Shown: positions 26,385 to 34,243 of the stretch, in pieces | Layout: each line of letters opens with the position of its first letter | Position numbering within the stretch: position 1 is the stretch's first letter | Assembly: GCF_002914585.1 (NCBI RefSeq) | Contig: NZ_PDDM01000007.1 | Location: 1 to 64,000, forward strand | Direction of reading: 5' to 3' | Source: Pseudanabaena sp. BC1403 | GTDB lineage: Bacteria > Cyanobacteriota > Cyanobacteriia > Pseudanabaenales > Pseudanabaenaceae | Length of the DNA stretch: 64,000 nucleotides | The notes under the pieces: model-generated | What the model was told of the DNA's origin: nothing | Database searches by the model: none | What the model saw: only the letters and a program-made list of their open reading frames with translations | Position numbers and translations under genes: made by a program

Positions 26385-26879
26385 ATGTCTACTAAAGAGC
26401 TTGAGATACTTGAGAAAAACATAGATAGGTTAAGTGAACAAATAGCGGGGGCGCAGGAAGCGCTGGTACTAGCTGAAAGACTTGACAAGCCAAGAATTAA
26501 GCAAGTAATTAGTAAATTACGTGAGGAACTTCGTGACTTTGATCAGGAAAAGTGGAATCTGATTGCTGAGGTTACGTCAGATTCAGAGATCGCTAATGAT
26601 GAAGCTGAGAGCATCGTAGCCGAACTTGTGGCAACAGCGACTAATCCTCCTGATGATGCTTCAGCAGAAGTTTTGGCATTATTACAACAAATCCTAACGA
26701 AGATTAACGAACAAGATAAAACGGCAGCGGCAAAGTTGAAGGGGGCAATTTCACTTTTACCACCTTTTGTATCGTTGGTCTTTGAGACAGAACTGGATAC
26801 AGAGAATACAGTTAAGAAATATTTTCCGACCTTTAGCCGTTGGATAAAAAAGGAGGCAGTAGGTCGCCTAAAAAAGTAG
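26385..26879 (+). CDS. Helical protein preceding the NB-ARC/TPR gene; putative effector half of a STAND system
   Basis: A 164-residue protein I cannot place in a named family. Residues about 1-60 are a charged coiled coil (LEKNIDRLSEQIAGAQEALV, KLREELRDFDQEKWNL) and about 70-110 acidic and Ala-rich. The C-terminal part, LKGAISLLPPFVSLVFETEL followed by DTENTVKKYFPTFSRWIKK, looks like a conserved amphipathic segment. Its last 13 codons overlap the NB-ARC reading frame and contain two slippery heptamers A AAA AAG (26846-26852 and 26870-26876). The second directly precedes its UAG stop. A -1 slip at either would join it to the NB-ARC/TPR protein, placing it where STAND proteins carry their effector domain (inference). 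Confidence 0.7.
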   Translation: MSTKELEILEKNIDRLSEQIAGAQEALVLAERLDKPRIKQVISKLREELRDFDQEKWNLIAEVTSDSEIANDEAESIVAELVATATNPPDDASAEVLALLQQILTKINEQDKTAAAKLKGAISLLPPFVSLVFETELDTENTVKKYFPTFSRWIKKEAVGRLKK

Positions 26880-29248
26880 TTCTTCCAGAAGATCATAATT
26901 CTGCAAAATCTGGTGTCAAAATAGCACAAAACATACAAACTGCTTTAGAAAATCCTGTAGCTGGTGGTGATATTAATGCAACCATCACGCAGGAAATCGA
27001 GAACAACCCAAATAAAGTAGCTGAAAATATAGGAGTGTTGGCTCAGTCGGGTAGCAGCGTAACTATTAACAACCTGAATGTTGCTAGTAGCACACCACAA
27101 CTAGAAGCTAATCCCTTTGCGCCACCATATGTGCGTGATGGTGGGTTGTTTGGACGAGCGGACGATCTCAAGCAATTGCATGAGTTGTTGCAAGGTGGAA
27201 AAAATGTCTGCGTGGTAGCGGGTATGGGCGGTGCGGGTAAGACAGAACTTGTACGGGATTATGCGGGTAGTGCGGAATGTCGCGAGTTATTTGCGGGTGG
27301 GGTGTTTTATGTAGATGTGCGAGATCGCCAAAATTTAGCGGCGGAAATTGTCACTTTGACTGAGTGGCGGTTTAAGAGTCCGTTGCCCAAAAATTTGACA
27401 CTGAAGCAGCAAGTTAAGGCTTGTTGGGATGTATGGAAACGTCAAAATGTAAAGTCATTGTTGATTTTAGATGATGTGTCTAAGTTGGCGGAGAATGTGA
27501 AACCCTATTTGCCAACCTCAGATTTGACATCGTTGCGCCTATTGATGACTTCGCGGGAAAGCCCAGACAGCGCTATTCAAAAGTTAGAACTACAGGAGTT
27601 ATTGCCTGATCCTGCAAGGGGATTTTTGGCTTCAATTATTGGGGCGGCGCGGGTAGAACAGGAACGCGAGCAAGCCGATTTGCTTTGTGAGGATTTGGGG
27701 TATTTGCCTTTGGCGTTGGAACTGGTGGGCTATTATCTGATAGATGATGATAATACTGAATTGTCGCTGGCTGCGATGCGGGGCAAGTTACAGGAAAAGG
27801 TAAATCACGCTTCTCTTTCGCCTGAAGATATGCCGATGGGGATAAGTGCGGAAAGAGGTGTGATGGCTGCGTTTGACTTGAGTTGGGAGGAGTTGAAACC
27901 AGAAGCGCAATATCTCGCCTGTGTATTAGGGGCATTTGCATCGGCTCCGATAGATTGGAGTCATGTGGAAGGCATATATGTTAAGTCGCAAGGAGAAGCA
28001 TTTAATCCTGATAATCTAAAAGATCGCTGGTTAAAATCCTTACTGAAACTACATTTAGTCAAGAAAACAGAGTCAGGTCTTTTCGTTCTACATTCTCTCC
28101 TACGAGACTATTTTGCTTCACAACTAAATAAACATAGTGATCGAAGCCAAATTTTGTCTTCTTTTATCGCTGTCTTTGTCGATGTAGCAAAAATTATCGA
28201 GTTATATACAACTCTCGCAATTTTCAAACGACTCGAACCCCAACTTAAACAAATCATCTCTCTTCAAAATAACAAGGAAGATCCGCAACTTGCTATCTGC
28301 TTGAATGGCTTGGCAGGACTATATCAATCGCAAGGTAAGTACGGAGAAGCAGAACCACTCTTTGTTCATGCTCTATTGATTCGGGAAAAAAGACTAGGAG
28401 CATATCATCCCGATGTTGCAACCAGCCTTAACAATCTAGGATTACTGTACGAATCGCAGGTGAAGTATAGAGACGCAGAATTGTTCTATTTGCGATCAAT
28501 CGAAATTTATACAAGACAATTTGGCGTAGACCATCTAACTATCGCAGACAGTTTTAATAATTTGGCAGAACTATACCATACGCAAGGAAGGTACAACGAG
28601 GCACAACCTCTTTTTGTAAAATCTCTTTCAATTTATGAAAAAGAACTTGGTGCAGATCATCTTAATGTTGCTATTGTTCTTAATAATTTGGCAGAACTTT
28701 ATCAAACTCAAAAGAAATATAGCAAAGCAGAACCGCTATTTGTAAAATCACTCTCAATCAGGAAACTGAGACTAGGAGTAGACAATTTGCTTGTCGCTAC
28801 TAGTCTAAATAATTTGGCATTACTTTATAAAGATCAAGGGAAGTACAACGAGGCAGAACCACTCTTCTTTCAATCAATTGAGATTTTGAGACGACAGCTA
28901 GGGGAAAAACATCTTACCTTTGCTAATAGTCTAAACAATCTGGCATCACTTTACGATTTGCAGAAAAAGTATAGTGAGTCAGAACCTCTATATGTTCGAG
29001 CACTCGAAATTAAAAAACTTACATATCAAGGAGATCACCCTGAAATTGCAATAAGCATGAACAATTTAGCACTATGTCATAGATTTCAAGGAAACTACGG
29101 CAAGGCAGAACAGTTCTATGTAAGATCGATCCAGATTCTTGAACAAACCTTTGGATCTAATCATCCCAGCACGATACAAGTGAGCAAGAACTATATGCTT
29201 TTACGCAATGCGATGTGTGAATCTTCACCCAAAAACGATAAATTCTAA
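26840..29248 (+). CDS. NB-ARC STAND ATPase with C-terminal tetratricopeptide repeats
   Basis: An 802-residue open frame starting formally at TTG 26840, though this start has no Shine-Dalgarno sequence. After a Gly/Asn-rich linker (about 20-105), the NB-ARC module (about 105-420) has LFGRADDL, P-loop GMGGAGKT at 128-135, Walker B LLILDDV near 207, and LLMTSRE. About 450-790 is a string of kinesin-light-chain-type TPRs of about 42 residues (AEPLFVHALLIREKRLG, DVATSLNNLGLLYESQ). The design is that of signal-transducing STAND NTPases: TPRs sense, NB-ARC oligomerises, an N-terminal effector acts. The effector may come from the upstream 164-residue frame by -1 frameshifting. A defence or regulated-death role is plausible by analogy, not shown. 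Confidence 0.85.
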   Translation: MDKKGGSRSPKKVVLPEDHNSAKSGVKIAQNIQTALENPVAGGDINATITQEIENNPNKVAENIGVLAQSGSSVTINNLNVASSTPQLEANPFAPPYVRDGGLFGRADDLKQLHELLQGGKNVCVVAGMGGAGKTELVRDYAGSAECRELFAGGVFYVDVRDRQNLAAEIVTLTEWRFKSPLPKNLTLKQQVKACWDVWKRQNVKSLLILDDVSKLAENVKPYLPTSDLTSLRLLMTSRESPDSAIQKLELQELLPDPARGFLASIIGAARVEQEREQADLLCEDLGYLPLALELVGYYLIDDDNTELSLAAMRGKLQEKVNHASLSPEDMPMGISAERGVMAAFDLSWEELKPEAQYLACVLGAFASAPIDWSHVEGIYVKSQGEAFNPDNLKDRWLKSLLKLHLVKKTESGLFVLHSLLRDYFASQLNKHSDRSQILSSFIAVFVDVAKIIELYTTLAIFKRLEPQLKQIISLQNNKEDPQLAICLNGLAGLYQSQGKYGEAEPLFVHALLIREKRLGAYHPDVATSLNNLGLLYESQVKYRDAELFYLRSIEIYTRQFGVDHLTIADSFNNLAELYHTQGRYNEAQPLFVKSLSIYEKELGADHLNVAIVLNNLAELYQTQKKYSKAEPLFVKSLSIRKLRLGVDNLLVATSLNNLALLYKDQGKYNEAEPLFFQSIEILRRQLGEKHLTFANSLNNLASLYDLQKKYSESEPLYVRALEIKKLTYQGDHPEIAISMNNLALCHRFQGNYGKAEQFYVRSIQILEQTFGSNHPSTIQVSKNYMLLRNAMCESSPKNDKF
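26846..26879 (+). promoter_or_regulatory. Candidate programmed -1 ribosomal frameshift region
   Basis: Two A AAA AAG heptamers lie in the zero frame of the upstream gene, at 26846-26852 and 26870-26876. Between them is AAGGAGG (26850-26856), about 13 nt before the second heptamer, and the UAG stop follows that heptamer immediately. A short AGGC/GCCT stem can form between them. A -1 slip at either site enters the NB-ARC frame. The layout resembles the dnaX signal of E. coli. Confidence 0.6.
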
Positions 29249-29272
29249 AGTAAAGTTAGATCGAAAGAGAAT

Positions 29273-29479
29273 ATGAATACAAAACTAGTTGATTCAATCG
29301 TGCAAATAGTCTTATCTCTAACCAAAGAAGAACAAGACCTTTTAACCGAAAGATTGTTTTATTCCTTGTTTGAGCCATCTACCCGCGAACTAGCTCAGTT
29401 AGCTCAAGCTGGTGGCGCATTAAAATTTCTTGATGATGAGCCAGACTTATATACCCTTATGGATGGAGAACCAGTCTAG
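29273..29479 (+). CDS. Small antitoxin-like protein partnering a MazF/PemK-type toxin
   Basis: A 68-residue acidic protein with a helical N-terminus (VDSIVQIVLSLTKEEQDLLTERLF). It is of a type often found before MazF-like toxins in cyanobacteria. The stop codon overlaps the GTG start of the toxin gene (TAGTG), implying coupling. The DNA-binding fold cannot be recognised by eye. Called antitoxin mainly from position and size. Confidence 0.65.
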   Translation: MNTKLVDSIVQIVLSLTKEEQDLLTERLFYSLFEPSTRELAQLAQAGGALKFLDDEPDLYTLMDGEPV

Positions 29480-29829
29480 TGAATAAGGGTGATATTGTCT
29501 TGGTTCCATTCCCATTTACAGATCTCAGTCAAAATAAGCTGAGACCTGCGGTTGTCCTATGGTCTACATCTTCGAGCAATGACGTTACTCTTTGTTTTAT
29601 CTCATCACAAAGTATAGAGAATTTAAGTGAAGGCGAATTTATAATCCATCCATCTGATACGGAATTTAGTAATACAGGCTTAAAAGTTGTATCCAAAGTG
29701 AGAGTTACTAGAATTGTTACAATTGAGCGATCGCTGATTTTAAGACGACTAGGCAAATTAAGCAGCAAACATGTTCAACAATTAAATTTAGCCATGATTC
29801 AGGTATTTAGGCTTCTGGATAGTCGGTAA
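29479..29829 (+). CDS. MazF/PemK-family mRNA interferase toxin
   Basis: A 116-residue protein opening MNKGDIVLVPFPFTDLSQNKLRPAVVL, the hallmark SH3-like barrel start of MazF/PemK toxins, with KVVSKVRVTRIVTIERSLILRRLGKLS near the end. MazF proteins cleave mRNA at short sequences (family knowledge). The GTG start overlaps the upstream stop. Last intact gene of the accessory island. Confidence 0.85.
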   Translation: MNKGDIVLVPFPFTDLSQNKLRPAVVLWSTSSSNDVTLCFISSQSIENLSEGEFIIHPSDTEFSNTGLKVVSKVRVTRIVTIERSLILRRLGKLSSKHVQQLNLAMIQVFRLLDSR

Positions 29830-29840
29830 ACAGATGTTTG

Positions 29841-29969
29841 AATACTAAAATCACCCATCCTGTAAGGTCAACTAACCTAAACGATAAGCAGTCTGATCGC
29901 TATTCCAAACAACTAGAGTTAAAGGCTTGTGCTGTAGCGATCGCATTAGCTAGTTCTCTTCAACCTTAA
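29841..29969 (+). pseudogene. Decayed 3' fragment of a narB-like gene
   Basis: One frame reads ITHPVRSTN, then about ten unrelated residues, then [18 protein letters not shown] and a stop at 29967-29969. The intact narB ends [26 protein letters not shown]. The 3' 40 bases match narB at 38 positions. The upstream portion diverges and seems to carry a short insertion. It is most simply the remnant of a second narB end at the far border of the island. Confidence 0.8.
29915..29954 (+). repeat. 40-bp direct repeat, copy 2
   Basis: Counterpart of 24775-24814, same orientation. Differences are seen at two positions (A/T in TGC-A/T-GTAG and T/A after GCGATCGC). Confidence 0.9.
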
Positions 29970-29979
29970 TATTTAGAGA

Positions 29980-30891
29980 TTATCTAACCAACTTTTGTAG
30001 CCAGTGAATGACCAGAGCATTCACAATCTCAGGGCGATCATCGTGGGGGCAATGCCCCGTATTGGGAATGGGAATTAATTGAATATCCTTATTCTTACCT
30101 GCTTCTTCATAAACCTTCGCTCCATTAATTGGAGTCCAAGGATCAGCATCACCCCAAAGAACTAATAGAGGCTTCTCTAACTTAGCCAATAAATCGGCAG
30201 TGCGGGGGCCAGCAGGAGCCGTCAAAATTGAAGCAAAAACCTTTTGTGCACCTTCATCACAGGATGGTTGATAGAGCATATCCACCAACTCATCATCGAT
30301 CGCTTGATGATTGCGATAAACCTGACGTAGAGAATTCCGAATATTGCGCTTTTGGCGAACTTGGTTGAAGACAAACTTACCAGTCACCTCAGAGCTTACC
30401 AATTTTGCAAAAGCACCCATCACCAATCGTAATGGCAAATTCAACTCTTCAGGACGATGATTTAAGCCACCTGCGGCATTGAGTAAGACTGCTCCGATCG
30501 CAATTTCAGGACTACTAGTTACCACCATCAACGCTAGCAAAGCACCGATGGAATTGCCGATAAATATAGCTGGTTGCTGCACAAATTCTTGATGAAAATC
30601 CTTGAGCAGTTCTTCCCAAAGCTCTAACGAGTAACCTAAAGCGGGTTTCGCCGAACCGCCAAAGCCGAGCAAGTCGATCGCAAATACTTGATAGCCAGCC
30701 TCAGCAAATGCAGGAATATTCTTTTTCCAATGACCGATCGATGCGCCAAAACCATGAATTAGGACGAGAGGCGTACCTGTACCCGTGACTGAATATTTGA
30801 TTTGATGTCCACGCCATGTCCAAGTTTGTGAAGTACTTTGCATTAGATCTTGGGGACGATCGCGAGTTTCAGGATTTTCTGTGGTTAGCAC
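29980..30891 (-). CDS. Alpha/beta-fold hydrolase
   Basis: A 303-residue serine hydrolase. The oxyanion region is LVLIHGFGASIGHWKKNI, the nucleophile elbow FIGNSIGALLAL (Ser in GNSIG), the acid in LWGDADPWTPI and the histidine in NTGHCPHDDRPE, so the triad is complete. Cyanobacterial relatives are chlorophyll-linked or lipid esterases of unproven substrate, and a plastid-type PPH/esterase role cannot be assigned from sequence. Transcribed toward the narB remnant. A strong hairpin lies upstream at 30921-30971. Confidence 0.85.
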   Translation of the reverse strand: MLTTENPETRDRPQDLMQSTSQTWTWRGHQIKYSVTGTGTPLVLIHGFGASIGHWKKNIPAFAEAGYQVFAIDLLGFGGSAKPALGYSLELWEELLKDFHQEFVQQPAIFIGNSIGALLALMVVTSSPEIAIGAVLLNAAGGLNHRPEELNLPLRLVMGAFAKLVSSEVTGKFVFNQVRQKRNIRNSLRQVYRNHQAIDDELVDMLYQPSCDEGAQKVFASILTAPAGPRTADLLAKLEKPLLVLWGDADPWTPINGAKVYEEAGKNKDIQLIPIPNTGHCPHDDRPEIVNALVIHWLQKLVR

Positions 30892-30920
30892 GGCGGTGAC
30901 TCTTTTTTGGAAATATCATA

Positions 30921-30971
30921 GAATCTAGAGCTTGCGCCTCCCGCTAGGCGGGAGGCGCAAGCTCTAGATTC
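30921..30971. terminator. Hairpin between the rsmD and hydrolase genes
   Basis: Perfect arms 30921-30944 and 30948-30971 (24 nt), loop TAG, GC-TAG-GC apex. It lies downstream of rsmD (minus strand) and upstream of the hydrolase. It probably terminates rsmD transcription. Confidence 0.75.
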
Positions 30972-31024
30972 CAAATTTATTTTATGATGATTTATTCAGA
31001 GCGTCATCATACCTAGAGTTGACC

Positions 31025-31573
31025 CTATTCTTTTTCGTAAAAGACTAGGGCAGTTTGTCCATATTGGCGGCGATCGCAACAGATGAGATCGCCCATCACA
31101 TCAGGAAGCGGACGTAAGCGATCGCATTCGGCAATTACTAGCGCTCCATCAGCAAGCAATGGCGATAACGCTTTAAGCACAGGTAGGTATAGCTCGCTTT
31201 GGTAAGGCGGATCAAAATAAACTAAATTAAAATATTTGGGTTGTAATTTCCGCAATGTCTTGAACGCATCGCCTTTAATAATTTCAAATTTTTGCTCTGA
31301 CTTCGCAAATTTCTGCCAGTTTTCGCGCACAATCTGACAGGCGATCGCTGACGAATCAATGCCTACGATATTAGCTGCACCCCTTACTAGAGCCTCTGCC
31401 CCCATAGCGCCTGACCCAGCACAGATATCTAGCCAATTTGCGCCTTTGATACGAGTTTGCAAAATATTAAAAACTGCGGCTCTAACCTTACTAGCGGTTG
31501 GTCGAATTGATAGATCAGTTGAAGTTTTGAGCGCACCTGCGCCGTTGATCCGAATAGACATATTAAAATCCAC
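31025..31573 (-). CDS. rsmD: 16S rRNA (guanine966-N2)-methyltransferase
   Basis: A 182-residue class I methyltransferase. It opens with MSIRINGAGALKTSTDLSIRPT (after a 4-residue extension), followed by SAM motif WLDICAGSGAMGAEALVRGA and the N6/N2-type catalytic motif NLVYFDPPYQSELY. These are diagnostic for RsmD, which modifies G966 of 16S rRNA. The true start is probably the internal Met of MSIRI, four codons in. Same strand as the hydrolase and the following uncharacterised gene. Confidence 0.93.
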   Translation of the reverse strand: MDFNMSIRINGAGALKTSTDLSIRPTASKVRAAVFNILQTRIKGANWLDICAGSGAMGAEALVRGAANIVGIDSSAIACQIVRENWQKFAKSEQKFEIIKGDAFKTLRKLQPKYFNLVYFDPPYQSELYLPVLKALSPLLADGALVIAECDRLRPLPDVMGDLICCDRRQYGQTALVFYEKE

Positions 31574-31605
31574 TAAGTGAAGGCGGCGTGAAGATTTGCC
31601 TTCAC

Positions 31606-32148
31606 TTAAATTAAATGATTAGAAAAAGACAAACCTTCAATTTGATCAATGGGAACCATCCAAATTTTATTTTGGTATGGTCGCCATACCGCACTCATGA
31701 CATAGTGATTACGGATCGAGATGATGTGAACATGAGGAACACCAGAAAATTTTGAGCAGGAGCGTAAAAAATCTAAAGTTCTAATTAGGCGGCTATGCAG
31801 AAATGTTGCCATTTCATCACTACAGTTTTGGCGCAACATCGGTACAACTTGTGGCTCGTTTTCTCCCCTTAACTCATAAATAATGTGAGTTTTACCTTTG
31901 AAATCAATTTTGCGCGATCGCACCTCCCAGCCGCACAAAACACCAAAACCGATCACAGCCATACCTAAATCGATATGAAAGTCACGCATTTGAAATTTCG
32001 TATTACTACTCATGTCTGTATGGGTGTTATACCCAGTCCAAGCATGAAACTTCTCTAAATTATCGTCATTAATATCGACTGCCGAACGATAGGGAGAAGT
32101 TACAACACGATTGATTTGTGTATTTTCTGAAGGTGGCTCTGATGTCAT
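31606..32148 (-). CDS. Cyanobacterial protein of unknown function
   Basis: About 180 residues if started at the Met of MTSEPPSENTQINRV (32148); an upstream in-frame Met at 32199 would add 17 residues. No domain recognised. It contains FHAWTGYNTHTDMSSNTKFQMRDF and conserved-looking Trp/Tyr stretches near the end (SAVWRPYQNKIWMVPIDQ). It has one Cys-Gly-Trp hydrophobic strand pair (MAVIGFGVLCGWEV) but no clear membrane segment. It precedes rsmD by 32 bp on the same strand, so cotranscription is likely. Divergent from the K+ channel gene. Confidence 0.65.
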   Translation of the reverse strand: MTSEPPSENTQINRVVTSPYRSAVDINDDNLEKFHAWTGYNTHTDMSSNTKFQMRDFHIDLGMAVIGFGVLCGWEVRSRKIDFKGKTHIIYELRGENEPQVVPMLRQNCSDEMATFLHSRLIRTLDFLRSCSKFSGVPHVHIISIRNHYVMSAVWRPYQNKIWMVPIDQIEGLSFSNHLI

Positions 32149-32314
32149 ACTTGTCCCATGAGTGACAGCATTTATTTGCAAAAAACTAGACCGAAGCAAT
32201 GAACAATCTTACTAAAAATGCCTAAAAGCTAAAGCTATATCTATAAGCAGCTTAACATTCTTTTATAGAAGTTCTTGGTTAAATTACTGAAAGATTATAA
32301 CTGCACTGACATTT

Positions 32315-33418
32315 ATGACTTCTAAAAGTTCGCTTAACTACCAACAATTGCAACCAATTTATCTACAGCGTGAGTTGCTTCAATATCAGCGTACTTTACT
32401 TGCTAATGTCGGAATTTTAGTCGGTCTAACCGCTATTGGCACATTGGGATATCGATTCATCGAAGGATGGAGTTGGTTTGATTCCCTCTATATGACAATT
32501 ATTACCCTTGCCACGATTGGTTATGGCGAAACTAATCCGCTACATTTCGAGGGACGAATTTTTACGCTTACTCTAATCGTAATGGGAGTTTTAAGCATTA
32601 GTTATATCGCCGCTCAATTTACAGCAGCGATCGCTAATGGTCATATCTATAATATTTTTCAAGCGAGGCGACAGAAAAGGGTTATGGATGCATTAGACAA
32701 ACACTATATAGTTTGTGGCTTTGGTCGAACGGGGCGACAGGTTACAGCAGAATTCGCGGCTGAGGGGAGTATTCAATTTGTGGTAATTGATAGCGATCCC
32801 ATGGCGATCGAGCAAGCCGAGCTAGCTGGATATCCATCTTTACTGGGAGATGCGGCTCTCGACAACACATTACTTCTTGCGGGGATTGAACGATCTGTTT
32901 GTATTGTGGCAGCTCTGCCATCGGATGCTGAAAATCTCTATACGGTATTATCGGCAAAAACCTTAAATCCTGAAATTAGGGCGATCGCTAGAGCCAGTAC
33001 TGAAGAGTCGATGCAAAAGTTACGGCGCGGTGGAGCAGATGAAGTAATTTCGCCATATATTACTGGCGGAAAACGTATGGCGGCAGTGGCTTTACGTCCG
33101 CAGGTGATGGATTTTGTCGATGGCATTATCGCTGGGGCAAATCGCTCATTTTATATTGAGGAATATCGCATTGATGACTCTAACTATGTCGGAGTCTCTT
33201 TGAAAAAGGCAAGTTTGAGATCGCAGACTGGAGCTTTAGTATTAGCAATTCGTCGGGCTGATGGCGATGTAATTGCGGGGCCCGATGGCAATACTGAGAT
33301 TTTGCAAGGTGATGTTTTAATTTCAATGGGAACGCCTGAGCAACTAAGAGCACTCAATCAGTTACTCAGTCCCATTTCTAAAAAACAAAACGTTCTTCGG
33401 TTGCCGCGTACTAAGTAG
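32315..33418 (+). CDS. Two-TM potassium channel with RCK (TrkA-N/TrkA-C) domain
   Basis: A 367-residue Kch-type channel subunit. Two membrane segments (about 31-50 and 85-107) flank a pore loop with selectivity filter TLATIGYGETNP. A cytosolic RCK domain follows: Rossmann fingerprint YIVCGFGRTGRQV, then VVIDSDPMAIEQAELAG, and a TrkA-C domain from about 270 (GVSLKKASLRSQTG, ILQGDVLISMGTPEQL). The RCK senses nucleotide or cation to gate K+ flux (family knowledge). A shared promoter region lies between it and the divergent unknown gene. Confidence 0.92.
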   Translation: MTSKSSLNYQQLQPIYLQRELLQYQRTLLANVGILVGLTAIGTLGYRFIEGWSWFDSLYMTIITLATIGYGETNPLHFEGRIFTLTLIVMGVLSISYIAAQFTAAIANGHIYNIFQARRQKRVMDALDKHYIVCGFGRTGRQVTAEFAAEGSIQFVVIDSDPMAIEQAELAGYPSLLGDAALDNTLLLAGIERSVCIVAALPSDAENLYTVLSAKTLNPEIRAIARASTEESMQKLRRGGADEVISPYITGGKRMAAVALRPQVMDFVDGIIAGANRSFYIEEYRIDDSNYVGVSLKKASLRSQTGALVLAIRRADGDVIAGPDGNTEILQGDVLISMGTPEQLRALNQLLSPISKKQNVLRLPRTK

Positions 33419-33424
33419 CTAATT

Positions 33425-34198
33425 GTGAAGTTTATTTCTCCATCTCGAACTATCCAAATTGCGATCGCTATAGCCATTAATTCAGAATTTCAGCTTTTGC
33501 TAGATCCTAGAGAAATTGGGCTGGAGATTTGCTATCCAAAATATGATGCCCATTACACATCGGCAATCGCGTTGTCGATCGCCAATCGCTTACAGAGAAA
33601 TCCTATACAGATAGCTGATGCGATCGCGCAAACTTGCGCACAAAATCCAGAAATATCTGCTCAATCGCAAATCAGAGCATTTGGCAAAGGTTGGTTAAAT
33701 ATAGTTTTTAGTGAGCAATATATCGCTGAAATTTTATTGTTTCTGGAGAATTTGCGAATAGAAGGAATTACGAACTGTGATGGATTCTGGCAAAAATGCG
33801 AAATTGTTCTAATTCCTATAGGGGATTCAACTGAACAATATGTCTATACCCGATGCTGTGCACTTATGCGTTTGGCGCAGCAATTAAATGTAGGGGCAAT
33901 TCATGAATTGCCCCTACATTTAATTGCTGATTTAGAACCTGTGGAAATTAGTTTGTTAATGCGAAGTTTGGCGATCGCAGATTATTTAGCAGATGAGAAT
34001 GACTCGCCTTTAAATAGACAGAAGAAACAGAAATTATCGCGATCGCTAGCTGAAGCTTTTTTGCATTTTTACGATCGCTGTCGAATTTTTGGAGTACCTC
34101 ATGAAATTGCGATCAAGCGATTATTACTAATTAGCATTACGCAAAAAATGCTACTCGCGATCGCACCATCCGAAATTAATTATGCGACGTACTTGTAA
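33425..34198 (+). CDS. Stand-alone DALR anticodon-binding-domain protein (ArgRS-derived)
   Basis: A 257-residue protein from a GTG start. The N-terminal part resembles the ArgRS N-terminal domain (YDAHYTSAIALSIANRLQRN, then AFGKGWLNIVFS). The C-terminal part resembles a DALR domain (LSRSLAEAFLHFYDRCRI, KRLLLISITQKMLLAIAP). The catalytic Rossmann domain of arginyl-tRNA synthetase (HIGH/KMSKS) is missing between them. It is known as a free-standing cyanobacterial family of uncertain function. Residues VGAIHELPLHLIA in the middle are encoded by a perfect 52-nt palindrome, apparently an inserted repeat. It starts 7 bp after the K+ channel gene. Confidence 0.75.
   Translation: MKFISPSRTIQIAIAIAINSEFQLLLDPREIGLEICYPKYDAHYTSAIALSIANRLQRNPIQIADAIAQTCAQNPEISAQSQIRAFGKGWLNIVFSEQYIAEILLFLENLRIEGITNCDGFWQKCEIVLIPIGDSTEQYVYTRCCALMRLAQQLNVGAIHELPLHLIADLEPVEISLLMRSLAIADYLADENDSPLNRQKKQKLSRSLAEAFLHFYDRCRIFGVPHEIAIKRLLLISITQKMLLAIAPSEINYATYL
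33878..33929. repeat. 52-nt perfect palindrome inserted in frame in the DALR gene
   Basis: Each base from 33878 to 33929 pairs with its mirror around the centre CATG at 33902-33905. The core TAGGGGCAATTCATGAATTG and its complement is an interspersed cyanobacterial repeat (recognised from general knowledge). It encodes LNVGAIHELPLHLIA without breaking the frame. Confidence 0.9.
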
Positions 34199-34243
34199 AA
34201 AGCATAAGGTTGCGCCCCTGCGGGGCGCAACCTTATGCTTTTT
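34197..34243. terminator. Bidirectional hairpin between the DALR gene and queA
   Basis: Perfect arms 34197-34218 and 34222-34243 (22 nt), loop TGC, with A-run and T-run ends. The left arm covers part of the TAA stop of the DALR gene and the right arm reaches the queA stop. Confidence 0.8.

Noticed and set aside
26840-26842. TTG at 26840 as a normal start of the NB-ARC gene
   Set aside because: No Shine-Dalgarno sequence precedes it, while a strong one lies downstream at 26850-26856 with no start codon after it at a usable distance; a frameshift fits better, although initiation there is not excluded.
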